Of a DNA stretch of 61,957 bases, positions 24,822 to 33,088 are shown piece after piece. The DNA is from Vagococcus carniphilus (GTDB lineage Bacteria > Bacillota > Bacilli > Lactobacillales > Vagococcaceae): positions 1 to 61,957 of the forward strand of contig NZ_CP060721.1 of the NCBI RefSeq assembly GCF_014397115.1, given 5' to 3'. The position numbers were made by a program, and so were the translations under genes. Position 1 is the first letter of the stretch. The number at the start of each line of letters is the position of its first letter. The notes beneath the pieces were generated by a model. The model saw nothing but the letters and a program-made list of their open reading frames with translations, was not told the DNA's origin and did no database searches.

Positions 24822-26333
24822 TTAAGTTACTCCATCAAATAAAAGAACTTCTGAACGTGCCTTCGGTTCTTTAAATTCAATGTTTTTCGCAAATCGAACT
24901 AACATAGGGCTGTCCTCAAAGTAACGCTTCAGAACGTCCATATAGTGATTAAACAAGTATTGCTTTTTATTTTTTAGTGTGACGGCCATTGATTTTTTAG
25001 TTGCTAATTTTGTATAACCGTTTCGGCCACGTTTTGATTCCACATAAACACGTTTCTCTTTCTTCAGTTGACGCATTAAATCTTTATATGTGCTTTCAGG
25101 CATATTAAGTGCCTGGCAAATTGTTTCTCGGTCTGTTTGAATATATGGTCTTGCAGAAGATGTTTTTTCGTTGATGTAGTTAATTAAATCTTCAGCCCAT
25201 TCTTTGTAGTGAGATTTTTCTCTTTCTTCTCTGGGTTTAGCGTGTTTTACCCATTTTTCACGTGCCACACGGCCATTCTGACGTACGCTAGGATTATAAG
25301 TTGAACCAGTATACAAACTAAGCAATTCCTGAATGAACTCTTTACTTGCTCCAGTGTATTTCCCACTGTAAGCAGACTTAATAATTTTTACGACTTCAGA
25401 ATCTTTTAAACTGGCCGAGTGACCATTAAAATCTTTCAACTCAGAATTAAACTGATCCATTTCATCATAGCATTCTTCAAAAGATAAACCACTTGAATAG
25501 CAAGCCAAAGAACAGGTGAAAATAGTGTTATTTCGCCCTATTTCCCCTTTGTTACCTCTGATTTTAGCGGTATTCATTAATTCTCTATACCAAGATTCAT
25601 CCACTTGTCGAACAGTTTTAGCCTTTTTCTTTAAATCTAGCGTGAATTCAAAACTAATTTTGTCCTGGTATTTCATGGACCAGTTCATTAGCTGCTTAAA
25701 CGAATAAACAAAATTTGGCTCAAAATGAATTAAGTTTTGTTTAGTTGGCATTCTAAAGATACCGAAGTGATTACACGTCACGTCGATACCAGGTAATTGT
25801 TCCGCAAAAGAACGTCGTAAGTTGCTTGAAATCAACTTAGCCACGTTTAACGATTTATAATTATTGGCAGAAGAAACAAACATTGCCTCTTCCAGCACGT
25901 AGTACACGTGATAACCTTTAGGCGTTTTTAAAATGGCCGTTGGTAATAGCTCATCTGTATCAATACTTGCCATCATCAAGTCATTTAGAAAGTTAGGATT
26001 GTTGGTATCAACATCTAAAACAAAGCAATTCAAACGAATTAAATTATCTTCAGAGTGGCCATAAACAGATTGTTTATTATAACCACCATACGAAAAGATA
26101 TTAGGCGTCCAATGTGATAATTTCTCTTGATTCTCAAGAACACTTTCCAACGAACTCATAACAAAGCCACGTGATTCGGTCATATGTTCTTTCGTACGAA
26201 ACCCAAAAACAACACCCTGCTTGTCTGTAACAACTGGTGTTTCTTGAATATATTTGTGACGACTGTTTTTAGTTTTGTAAGTTGTTAGTCCGTTTTTGAC
26301 AATCAATTCAATTAATTTTTCTGCTTGCGACAT
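24822..26333 (-). CDS. rep: Replication initiator of the Inc18 RepE/RepR/RepS type
   Basis: 503 residues, close to the roughly 497 of Inc18 Rep proteins. Block order and motifs agree with them: YKTKNSRHKYI, HWTPNIFSYGGYN, GHSEDNLIRLNCFVLDVD, ILKTPKGYHVYYVLE, DVTCNHFGIFRMP, GRNNTIFTCSLACYSSG and KIIKSAYSGKYTGAS. The DVD and HFGIFR blocks belong to a primase-like (AEP) catalytic fold. It starts unidirectional theta replication at the adjacent downstream origin. A GGGAGG ribosome site precedes the ATG, and a strong attenuator hairpin sits about 25 bases upstream. The protein is diverged from pAMbeta1 RepE, so the incompatibility group may differ. Confidence 0.9.
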   Translation of the reverse strand: MSQAEKLIELIVKNGLTTYKTKNSRHKYIQETPVVTDKQGVVFGFRTKEHMTESRGFVMSSLESVLENQEKLSHWTPNIFSYGGYNKQSVYGHSEDNLIRLNCFVLDVDTNNPNFLNDLMMASIDTDELLPTAILKTPKGYHVYYVLEEAMFVSSANNYKSLNVAKLISSNLRRSFAEQLPGIDVTCNHFGIFRMPTKQNLIHFEPNFVYSFKQLMNWSMKYQDKISFEFTLDLKKKAKTVRQVDESWYRELMNTAKIRGNKGEIGRNNTIFTCSLACYSSGLSFEECYDEMDQFNSELKDFNGHSASLKDSEVVKIIKSAYSGKYTGASKEFIQELLSLYTGSTYNPSVRQNGRVAREKWVKHAKPREEREKSHYKEWAEDLINYINEKTSSARPYIQTDRETICQALNMPESTYKDLMRQLKKEKRVYVESKRGRNGYTKLATKKSMAVTLKNKKQYLFNHYMDVLKRYFEDSPMLVRFAKNIEFKEPKARSEVLLFDGVT

Positions 26334-26358
26334 CCTGATATCCTCCCTTCAAAAAATA

Positions 26359-26401
26359 CAAAAAAGAACCCACTCATCCCTTTTTGATGAATCGGTTCTT
26401 A
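26359..26401 (-). terminator. Transcriptional attenuator in the rep leader
   Basis: On the minus strand AAGAACC-ATTCATC pairs with GATGAGT-GGTTCTT (arms 26364-26378 and 26386-26400), followed by TTTTTT, about 25 bases before the rep start. It matches the Inc18 scheme, where an antisense RNA favours termination in the rep leader. Confidence 0.8.
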
Positions 26402-26460
26402 AAAAATGATTAAAAAGGCCACTTTTTTAAAAAAGAGTATACGAAATAAGCCTTTTTACC

Positions 26461-26489
26461 TTGATTTTTTTGCGAAAAATTGCTATTAT
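26461..26489 (+). promoter_or_regulatory. Promoter of the rep counter-transcribed RNA
   Basis: TTGATT (26461-26466), 17-base spacer, TATTAT (26484-26489), reading toward the rep promoter on the opposite strand. Confidence 0.7.
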
Positions 26490-26495
26490 CAGTGT

Positions 26496-26590
26496 AATAA
26501 ATTTATAGATAAATAGCAGTTCTTCCAAAGAACCGTAAAAAAGTAATTAAACTTAGAAATGGAATTCAGCCTCCAGTTCTGAGTTTTTTT
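26496..26590 (+). ncRNA. Counter-transcribed RNA controlling rep (Inc18 RNAIII-like)
   Basis: Runs from the promoter at 26461-26489 to a terminator of AAACTTAGAA (26549-26558) with TTCTGAGTTT (26576-26585) and a T run. It also holds a hairpin GTTCTT/AAGAAC near 26520-26533. It is antisense to the rep leader, which must start further upstream on the minus strand (AT-rich, about 26600-26650). In Inc18 plasmids such RNA sets copy number by forcing attenuation. About 95 bases, slightly shorter than the known Inc18 RNAs. Confidence 0.68.
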
Positions 26591-26705
26591 TATTTAGTTA
26601 ATAATATATAATAAAAAAATTTAAAGTAAAGTCTTTTTCTAAATATATTGTGTTAATAAAAAAGTAACACTGAACAGGTTGAAAAACAACCATTTATTTA
26701 TTAAA

Positions 26706-26860
26706 GGTATACGGTATTCTTTAATGATATAGGTATACGGTATTCTTTATTGTTAAAACAAAACCGTATACCTTTAATAATTCCTCGATAGTAAAGCTTT
26801 TATTAAGAGTATACGGTATTCTTTATATTATTAAAGGTATACAGAATACTGTATACCTTT
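26706..26860. repeat. Partition box cluster downstream of parB
   Basis: Direct copies of GGTATACGGTATTCTTTA at 26706-26723 and 26732-26749 (26 bases apart), a related copy at 26809-26825, an inverted ACCGTATACC at 26763-26772, and a perfect inverted repeat with 12-base arms at 26833-26860 (AAAGGTATACAG / CTGTATACCTTT). The same GTATAC core recurs upstream of parA, so this is probably a centromere and/or ParB operator. The last dyad could also end parB transcription. Confidence 0.75.
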
Positions 26861-26868
26861 AATAATAT

Positions 26869-27255
26869 TTATTTCAATTTTTCTAATTCTTCCGATATTT
26901 CCTTTCTCAAAAATTCTATTTTTGAGGATGACAATTTTTGATTAATATAACTTTCGATTAAAATATCAATCATTTGATTAAAAGAAACTTTAGAATTAAC
27001 ACTTATTAATTCACTCATTAAAGGACGTAATGCTTCTAATTTAACATTTACAACTGGACTCACTCTTTTGGGCATTGTAGCTTTATATCTTTTATCCTGA
27101 TAAACATCTGGACGTCCTTGTTTATTTCTACTCTCATTTACTATATTTTCAAATTGAAAATCTCGTTCAGTTGTTACTTTTTTTGATTTGACAAGTGCAT
27201 CGGTATTACTTATATCATTTTCTTCGTAATCATATCCAAAAACTTTCCTATTCAT
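26869..27255 (-). CDS. Small ParB-type DNA-binding partition protein
   Basis: 128 residues. A charged, probably flexible N-terminus (about 1-60) is followed by a compact C-terminal part (MPKRVSPVVNVKLEALRPLMS ... SFNQMIDILIESYIN) with the strand-helix-helix pattern of ribbon-helix-helix proteins. Type Ib partition loci pair ParA with such small centromere-binding proteins. It follows parA with a 4-base gap and lies next to the box cluster it may bind. Confidence 0.72.
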   Translation of the reverse strand: MNRKVFGYDYEENDISNTDALVKSKKVTTERDFQFENIVNESRNKQGRPDVYQDKRYKATMPKRVSPVVNVKLEALRPLMSELISVNSKVSFNQMIDILIESYINQKLSSSKIEFLRKEISEELEKLK

Positions 27256-27259
27256 CTAA

Positions 27260-28087
27260 TTACACCGCCTTTTTTTCGAAGTATTCAATATTACTTTCCA
27301 TTTCACTTAATATATTAAAAAAAACATTACATGCTTTAAAATCCCATTGATCGTAATTTCCGTAAACTGTCTCTTTTAATTCTATTCCAGTTCTTGAGTA
27401 ACGCTTTAATCTTTCTTGATATGTAACTACTGTCTTTAATACATAATCTTTGTAAATTTCTTTAGCTTCATTCATTACTTCATTATCTATTTGACTATCA
27501 GCTTTTAACAAGCAAGCAATAATTCCAGCAACTTGAATATTTATTTTATTCTTTTCAGCAAGGAAATTTTGGTAAGCAATATATTTTTGAACCCCCTCTA
27601 AGCTTTCTTCTTGAGTTTGAAATGCTATTAAACTGTAGTCAGACGCAACCATAGCATTATCAGAGAAATCAGAAATCGTTGGGGGTACATCAATGAATAT
27701 ATAATCATAGTTTTCTTTTAGTTTATTAATTGCATTGGCTAATACAGATGATTGTTCTTTTTCAGTCTTATAATTTTTATATAGAAATTTTGGAAATTGA
27801 GTGAAACTCGTATCACAAGCAATTAAATCTAAATTTTCCATTATTGGAGTTATACACTCTGTTATTGTTTTATCTCTTAATATTAAAGCATTAGTGATTG
27901 TATATTTTATATGAGAAATATTTCCTGTCTTTGCTAAATTTTGAGTTGCATTCGCTTGTGGGTCAAGGTCTATTAATAATGTTCTCTTATCCTTTAACTT
28001 GGCACTAACAAAACTAAGCATCGTTGCAATTTTTGTTTTTCCTACTCCACCTTTAAAATTTCCTACTACTATTGTTTTCGCTGTCAT
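27260..28087 (-). CDS. parA: ParA-family partition ATPase
   Basis: 275 residues. Deviant Walker A KGGVGKTKIA at residues 12-21, switch motif LLIDLDPQANATQN, and YDYIFIDVPPTISDFSDNAM. No N-terminal DNA-binding extension, so of the short ParA (Ib) type. It moves plasmid copies to daughter cells together with the small ParB-like protein. The upstream region carries further GTATAC boxes that are probably used for autoregulation. Confidence 0.93.
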   Translation of the reverse strand: MTAKTIVVGNFKGGVGKTKIATMLSFVSAKLKDKRTLLIDLDPQANATQNLAKTGNISHIKYTITNALILRDKTITECITPIMENLDLIACDTSFTQFPKFLYKNYKTEKEQSSVLANAINKLKENYDYIFIDVPPTISDFSDNAMVASDYSLIAFQTQEESLEGVQKYIAYQNFLAEKNKINIQVAGIIACLLKADSQIDNEVMNEAKEIYKDYVLKTVVTYQERLKRYSRTGIELKETVYGNYDQWDFKACNVFFNILSEMESNIEYFEKKAV

Positions 28088-28111
28088 AATTAATCAAACA
28101 CCTTTCTTTTT

Positions 28112-28284
28112 AGTATACCGTATATATTATATATAAAGTATACTCTAACACATGGTAGATTTCAAGCTTAATTAATTTAAATTCACTAATATATTTACTT
28201 TGTTAATATTGGTTTGAAAATAATACGGTATACTTTAATATTTTCTGTATACCGTATTATTTTTATATAGTGTATACGGTATAC
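28112..28284. repeat. Partition box cluster upstream of parA
   Basis: AGTATACCGTATA (28112-28124), AAAGTATACT (28136-28145), the pair AATACGGTATAC / GTATACCGTATT (28222-28233 and 28247-28258), and GTATACGGTATAC (28272-28284). Same core as the cluster at 26706-26860, so the par operon is bracketed by binding sites. Confidence 0.72.
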
Positions 28285-28407
28285 TATATAAAAATAATAT
28301 TTTGATATTAGCTCAGAAACTTAAAAGTATTTGAGCTACCTAAAATTTGTTGATATACTTGATTTTGTTAGGTGTCAAAAACTTATGTTCAGAAAGGTTT
28401 GTAATAT

Positions 28408-28995
28408 ATGGCAATTTTCGGCTATACAAGAGTTAGTACCAGCAATCAAGATTATCAAACACAAATTCAAAAATTAGAAAATGCTGGAGCTGAAAGAATT
28501 TTCAGTGAGAAATATACTGGGACAAAAAAAGAGGGGAGAAGAGAGTTAGAAAATTTACAAGATACTGTTAAAAAAGGAGACCAAGTACTAGTTACCAAAA
28601 TTGATCGCTTAGCTAGAAGTATTGTCGATTTAAATTCAATTGTTTCCTCATTAAATGATAAAGGCGTCACGGTAACATTTTTAGATAATTCTCTAACGTT
28701 CGAACCAAATAAAAAAGATTCCATGCACACTTTGATGATGAATATGCTAGGCAGCTTTGCACAGTTTGAAAGAGATTTAATTGTGACTCGTACACAGGAA
28801 GGGAAGCAATGGCATAAAGCTAATAATAAAAATTATCGTGAAGGGCGCCCAAAGAGAGTTTTAAATGATAGGTACAAACACGCATTAGAGCTAATGAAAA
28901 CTCATAGTATGAGAGAAGTAGTGAAAATGACTGATATTTCACTATCCACTCTAAAGAGAATAAAAAAGCAGGCTAGAGAAGAAGAACAACCCTAA
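28408..28995 (+). CDS. Serine resolvase, plasmid multimer resolution type
   Basis: 195 residues. Catalytic Ser in GYTRVSTSNQDYQ, conserved KIDRLARS and GSFAQFERDLIVTRTQEG, then a C-terminal helix-turn-helix (MREVVKMTDISLSTLKRIKK). Resolvases of this kind convert plasmid dimers to monomers; its place next to rep and par supports that. The 120 bases upstream, AT-rich with no gene, are the expected place of the res site. The end adjoins the Fst locus promoter. Confidence 0.9.
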   Translation: MAIFGYTRVSTSNQDYQTQIQKLENAGAERIFSEKYTGTKKEGRRELENLQDTVKKGDQVLVTKIDRLARSIVDLNSIVSSLNDKGVTVTFLDNSLTFEPNKKDSMHTLMMNMLGSFAQFERDLIVTRTQEGKQWHKANNKNYREGRPKRVLNDRYKHALELMKTHSMREVVKMTDISLSTLKRIKKQAREEEQP

Positions 28996-28997
28996 TA

Positions 28998-29027
28998 TTG
29001 GTAACAGCTTTGTTATTGTGATATAAT
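28998..29027 (+). promoter_or_regulatory. Promoter of the Fst antitoxin RNA
   Basis: TTGGTA (28998-29003), 18-base spacer, TATAAT (29022-29027). Confidence 0.65.
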
Positions 29028-29033
29028 TGTGTT

Positions 29034-29096
29034 GGAAATGAAGTACAACTTAGCACAAAGCCCCAGAAGATGTCGGAATCTTCTGGGGCTTTTTTT
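29034..29096 (+). ncRNA. RNA II antitoxin of the Fst/par locus
   Basis: About 60 bases from the promoter at 28998-29027 to the shared terminator. It contains GTACAACTTAGCAC at 29043-29056, repeated at 29204-29217 in the toxin leader just at its ribosome site and start. These direct repeats let the antitoxin pair with the toxin message, as in the pAD1 par locus (RNA II about 65 bases). Confidence 0.75.
29057..29096. terminator. Shared bidirectional terminator of the Fst locus
   Basis: AAAGCCCCAGAAGAT (29057-29071) pairs perfectly with the complement at 29078-29092, followed by a T run on the plus strand. It ends both convergent RNAs. Confidence 0.85.
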
Positions 29097-29122
29097 GTGG
29101 GCTAATGTCGCCTTAAATTGTT

Positions 29123-29209
29123 TTACTTCTTGTTTCGATTATTTAGCCAATACTCGAACAATACAGCTATTAAACTGACAAGAAGTGGGAAAATGAAATA
29201 CTCGTACAA
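29123..29209 (-). CDS. fst: Fst-family type I toxin (28 residues)
   Basis: TTG start at 29209 behind GGAGGTG. The peptide begins YEYFIFPLLVSLIAVLFEYW after the start and ends LNNRNKK: one membrane helix with the polar WL-NNRNKK end that marks Fst/Ldr toxins. An extended -10 (TGATATAAT; TATAAT at 29257-29262, minus strand) sits upstream. If plasmid-free cells lose the unstable antitoxin RNA, the peptide harms the membrane; the locus thus keeps the plasmid. Confidence 0.85.
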   Translation of the reverse strand: MYEYFIFPLLVSLIAVLFEYWLNNRNKK

Positions 29210-29463
29210 CTTAGCACCTCCTTCCAGTCGCTAGACTGTCGGATAGGCGACACTCAATTATATCATACACCCTAATCATTCTCTTTAAATACTGCTAAAT
29301 CAATCTGACCTAGTACACTATACTTGCGTTTTATTATCTCTTTCTCATTTGTAATTTACAAAAAGTTATTTAACAGTAATGAGTTAAATATAACCTTCTA
29401 TGAAATAATTAACTTTAGTTTACTAAACAATGATATATTTTTTGTATAAAAAGGAGGGATAAA

Positions 29464-29754
29464 ATGAAAAAAACTAGAAAATTTTTGATGGTATCATTGC
29501 TATGTACCTTATTTTTAACAGCAGGAGTACAAACGTTAGCTGTTTCAAAACAATTTGGTAACAATACTCATGCTTGGTGGGCAGGATCTGGACCATCTGG
29601 TTCTCATTCCCAATATCTACATAATACTAGACCACATGGTTCTTCAGTAACAAAAGGAGATCAAATTGATGGTCGACAAGCAAGTGCTGGGAAATGGGCA
29701 AATTCGCGTCTTTGGATTTTTTCAGGTTGTGAGTTTTTTTATAGTATAAAATAA
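29464..29754 (+). CDS. Lactococcin 972-family bacteriocin precursor
   Basis: 96 residues behind AAAGGAGGG. A signal peptide (basic MKKTRK, hydrophobic core, cut near AVSKQF after about residue 26) precedes a mature part of about 68 residues rich in Gly, Ser, His and Trp. HGSSVTKGD, GRQASAGKWANSR and the FFYSIK end line up with HGS..., QRAGVWAKA and FYYNFW of lactococcin 972. Members of this family act on septum formation through lipid II. The DUF1430-type membrane protein and ABC genes follow, the usual immunity/export set. Confidence 0.87.
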   Translation: MKKTRKFLMVSLLCTLFLTAGVQTLAVSKQFGNNTHAWWAGSGPSGSHSQYLHNTRPHGSSVTKGDQIDGRQASAGKWANSRLWIFSGCEFFYSIK

Positions 29755-29796
29755 AAATTCATATTACTATACAATAAAAAATTTGGAGACTAAATA

Positions 29797-29841
29797 AAAC
29801 AGAACCACATTAGTTTTTTTGCTTATGTGGTTCTGTTTATT
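29797..29841 (+). terminator. Partial terminator between bacteriocin and immunity genes
   Basis: AAACAGAACCACAT (29797-29810) pairs with ATGTGGTTCTGTTT (29825-29838); the downstream sequence is only moderately T-rich. It probably gives more bacteriocin message than transporter message. Confidence 0.7.
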
Positions 29842-29860
29842 ATTATTTGGAGGACACATA

Positions 29861-32008
29861 ATGAAAAAATCTATTACCTCTATTTTATGTTTAATTTCTA
29901 TTTTATTAAGTTTTACATTTTCTTTTTACTATAGAGGGTTAGACATAGAAAGGATTCAAGAGATAGAAAAAAATGAAGACAGCTTTGATATATATATTGC
30001 TAGTAACGGATATTCATTAGAAGAATTTACACAACGATTAGAATTAATTTCGAAAAAGTATAATGCTTCTATTATTCGTTCAGACCAAATAAATGTTGAC
30101 AATAACTTAGTTACCATTAAATCCGGGATTTTCTCTGACAGTTATTTTTCTGAAATACACCTCGACTTAATTTCTGGCAGATTACCTAAGAATAAGAACG
30201 AATTTTTAGCAACATTCGATACTAATAAACAAGGACAAGTCGGTATAATTAGAGACATATTTTCAGATAGTCCATTAATATTTAACTCTTTAAAAAGTTT
30301 CTTATCAGAATATGATAGTTCGTTAAATAGTAAATATTCCATTAATGTTGAAAATAAAGAAGAATTTATCAAAGATATACAAAATACTTTTGAAATGACA
30401 TACGATGAAATTTATAATATTCCATTCTTTAGAGAATATAAACAAGGAGCATACTTTTATATTTTATTAGTTATGTTATTGGTATTAATAATTCTACTTA
30501 TTCTAATTTCATTACTTAACCCTCTTAAAAACATACAAATGGTTGGTGTATTAAAGCTACAAGGATATACCAATATTGATGCTTTAAAGTTGGTAAATAG
30601 TAAAGTATTAGTATTACCTATACTTACATATCTCATTTCAATTCCCATACAATATATATTAATAACGAATGTCAGTTCAACATACTTTTTTAAGTTAACA
30701 TTGTTACAATTATTGGTAATATTAATTTATTACATTAGTCTTTTCTTATCTTTACTTATCATAAAAAGATATACCATTTTAAATGCAATTAAAGGTTTTT
30801 TTGAACCCAAAACTGCTCTATATCTTAATTACATTACTAAATTTGTAATACTATCGTTACTTATTTTAGTAATTCCTATTGTCTCAAAGGAATTATCGAA
30901 TCTAAAAATGAGAATAGATGTAAAAAAACTATATGAAGAACAAGAAAAATATCTTACAATATCAAGTTATCAATTTGTAGATAATGAATTTCAAGAAGGA
31001 TTAAATAATACTAGTAAACTAGATGATAAATTTTTAAATTTATTTAAAGATTTAGAAAAAAATTCCGCTGCTCAATACATGTTCGCTGAAAAGCTTTATC
31101 CAATCTATTTGGAACCTCAGCATACACGGGCTAACATTACTTTTCAAGGAAATGAGTACATAAACACGGTTCAAGCAAATTGGAATTATATTGATACCTT
31201 AAATTTAGATACTAAAAAAATAGAGAAAGATGAGAAATCATATAAATTGCTGATTTCTTCACATGAAAAAGAGCATGAGGAAGAAATTCTATCCATCTTA
31301 GGTCAACATATTAATAATTTTTATCCTATTGATAAAATGTATAAAAATGAAAAAGATATTCCGATTACAATTTATTATTACACCAACAAAAAAATGGAAT
31401 TATTTTCTAATAATATAGATATGATTAATGAAAATAATGGAATACTTACTAATCCAGCAATCATAGTAATGGATAATTTCTCTCTAACTAAAAATAATAG
31501 CAGATTATTTGATGGTGCTTTGTATAATCCTCTGAAAATATTGAATAATAAAGAAAATATTGAAAATATAAATAAAGCAATAACGAAAAACGGATTAGAA
31601 AAAAATAATTTGAATTTTGAAAATTCATTTAGTTCTGGGTATGAAAAAGAATTAAAGATGATAAAAATGAGTATTTTATTCTATTTATTTATACTAATTA
31701 TATTTATCAGTATTAGTCTGCTGAGCTCCTATTTTATTTTAATAGTTACATTTTTAATAGGAAAAAAAGAAATTCTAATATCGAAATTTTTAGGTTATAA
31801 ATATACTGACATCTATAAACAACAGATAAGAAATATTTTAATTATTTATGTACTCGGATTAATTGAAACTTTATTGTTAGAAAATGAAAAAATAACAATA
31901 TGTATTTTTTCTATATTAATATTAGTGGATGCTACAATAAGTTTTATTATGTTTAAAAAACAAGACAAACAATTACTTAACAATGCATTAAAGGGAGAAA
32001 TTTTATGA
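29861..32008 (+). CDS. Bacteriocin-associated integral membrane protein (DUF1430-type)
   Basis: The preferred start is ATG 29861 (MKKSITSILCLIS) with TTGGAGGAC upstream; a longer frame from 29819 begins inside the terminator hairpin. About 715 residues: an N-terminal helix, an extracellular domain (about 25-200), a central group of 4-5 membrane helices, a second extracellular domain and three further helices. Proteins of this layout accompany lactococcin 972-type genes with an ABC ATPase and are thought to give immunity or export. The stop overlaps the next ATG by 4 bases. Confidence 0.82.
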   Translation: MKKSITSILCLISILLSFTFSFYYRGLDIERIQEIEKNEDSFDIYIASNGYSLEEFTQRLELISKKYNASIIRSDQINVDNNLVTIKSGIFSDSYFSEIHLDLISGRLPKNKNEFLATFDTNKQGQVGIIRDIFSDSPLIFNSLKSFLSEYDSSLNSKYSINVENKEEFIKDIQNTFEMTYDEIYNIPFFREYKQGAYFYILLVMLLVLIILLILISLLNPLKNIQMVGVLKLQGYTNIDALKLVNSKVLVLPILTYLISIPIQYILITNVSSTYFFKLTLLQLLVILIYYISLFLSLLIIKRYTILNAIKGFFEPKTALYLNYITKFVILSLLILVIPIVSKELSNLKMRIDVKKLYEEQEKYLTISSYQFVDNEFQEGLNNTSKLDDKFLNLFKDLEKNSAAQYMFAEKLYPIYLEPQHTRANITFQGNEYINTVQANWNYIDTLNLDTKKIEKDEKSYKLLISSHEKEHEEEILSILGQHINNFYPIDKMYKNEKDIPITIYYYTNKKMELFSNNIDMINENNGILTNPAIIVMDNFSLTKNNSRLFDGALYNPLKILNNKENIENINKAITKNGLEKNNLNFENSFSSGYEKELKMIKMSILFYLFILIIFISISLLSSYFILIVTFLIGKKEILISKFLGYKYTDIYKQQIRNILIIYVLGLIETLLLENEKITICIFSILILVDATISFIMFKKQDKQLLNNALKGEIL

Positions 32009-32640
32009 TTATAATCCAGTTGCGTAATTACACTAAGAAATATAAAAACAAAACAGTTTTGTCAAATCTAAATTTAGAAATCCAAAAAGGTGATATGATA
32101 GCTATTACAGGTCCTAGTGGTGCTGGTAAATCTGTTCTCCTAAATACAATTGGTTTAATAGAAGACTTAACGGAAGGTGAATTAATACTATTTGGGAAAA
32201 AAGCGCCAAAAATTAATAGCATAGAATCGAATAAAATAATTAGAGATAAAATATCCTATCTATTTCAAAATTTCGCCTTGGTAGAACATAAATCAGTTGA
32301 GGACAACTTATATATGGCATTAAAATATACTAATTTAAACAAAGAAGAAAAAAAACAATTGGTTAAAGAAGCACTAGAAAAAGTAGGATTAGATAATTAT
32401 GAAAAAAATTTTATTTATGAACTATCTGGTGGCGAACAACAAAGAATTTCACTTGCAAGAAGTATTATAAAACCAAATGAAATAATACTAGCTGATGAAC
32501 CAACCGGAGCATTAGATACTAAAAATAGAGATTTAATTATAAATTTGTTAAAAGAAGTAAATCAATTAGGGAGGACAATCGTTATTGTTACGCATGACGA
32601 AGTTGTCGCTAATAGTTGTAATAAGATAATCAAAATTTAA
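32005..32640 (+). CDS. ABC transporter ATP-binding protein of the bacteriocin cluster
   Basis: 211 residues. Walker A GPSGAGKS, Q-loop in SYLFQNFALV, signature LSGGEQQR, Walker B IILADEPTGALD and the switch His in VIVTHDE are all intact, so it should be active. It is a MacB/LolD-type ATPase that pairs with FtsX-like or DUF1430 membrane proteins. Translationally coupled to the upstream gene (4-base overlap). Confidence 0.95.
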   Translation: MIIIQLRNYTKKYKNKTVLSNLNLEIQKGDMIAITGPSGAGKSVLLNTIGLIEDLTEGELILFGKKAPKINSIESNKIIRDKISYLFQNFALVEHKSVEDNLYMALKYTNLNKEEKKQLVKEALEKVGLDNYEKNFIYELSGGEQQRISLARSIIKPNEIILADEPTGALDTKNRDLIINLLKEVNQLGRTIVIVTHDEVVANSCNKIIKI

Positions 32641-32660
32641 AAAAACTGGAGGAGATTATC

Positions 32661-33083
32661 ATAAAAAAAAAAAAATTAATATTATATATTTTTTTCTTAC
32701 TCTTGATTTCTATCGGATCTTTCTCTTATTATAAATTAAAAGATAGTAAAGAGTGGCGAGATCGTCTAAATCCTTTTTTAAATAAAACAATTGGATACGC
32801 AATATTACCTGAAGAAGTTACATATAATGGTGGTGATAAGTACGATCCTAATGGATTTGGAAATAAAGTCCAAATTCCTGATAAATATCATGTTCTTGTA
32901 GTAGATTCAAATCATTCAAAAGAACAAAATTATTTAACCTTTTCAGGAGGACAATCCCCTGAAGGTAAAAATTTTGGAAAAGTAATTCACAAGGGAACAT
33001 ACGTGTATAAATTAGAATTTGTTTCATGGGAAGATATACCCAAAAAAGAACAAAAAATTTTATTAGATAAATCTGGTAGGTAA
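32661..33083 (+). CDS. Small exported protein of the bacteriocin cluster (YxeA-like?), apparent ATA start
   Basis: A perfect GGAGGAG (32649-32655) is followed after 5-6 bases by ATA-AAA-AAA, in frame with the ORF. Read from there the protein is 140 residues with a classical N-terminus (KKKK plus a hydrophobic helix LILYIFFLLLISIG). The only near-start within the frame is TTG 32703, inside that helix and without a ribosome site. The rest (NKTIGYAILPEE, HVLVVDSNHS, GTYVYKLEFVSWEDIP) resembles YxeA/DUF1093-type exported proteins. ATA starts are rare; it may be a mutated ATG. Confidence 0.6.
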   Translation: MKKKKLILYIFFLLLISIGSFSYYKLKDSKEWRDRLNPFLNKTIGYAILPEEVTYNGGDKYDPNGFGNKVQIPDKYHVLVVDSNHSKEQNYLTFSGGQSPEGKNFGKVIHKGTYVYKLEFVSWEDIPKKEQKILLDKSGR

Positions 33084-33088
33084 TTTGT

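Noticed and set aside
26706..26860. Regularly spaced repeats between parB and rep, looking like a short CRISPR array
   Set aside because: Spacing is irregular, units are partly inverted and palindromic, no cas genes are present, and the same core recurs upstream of parA; partition boxes explain them.
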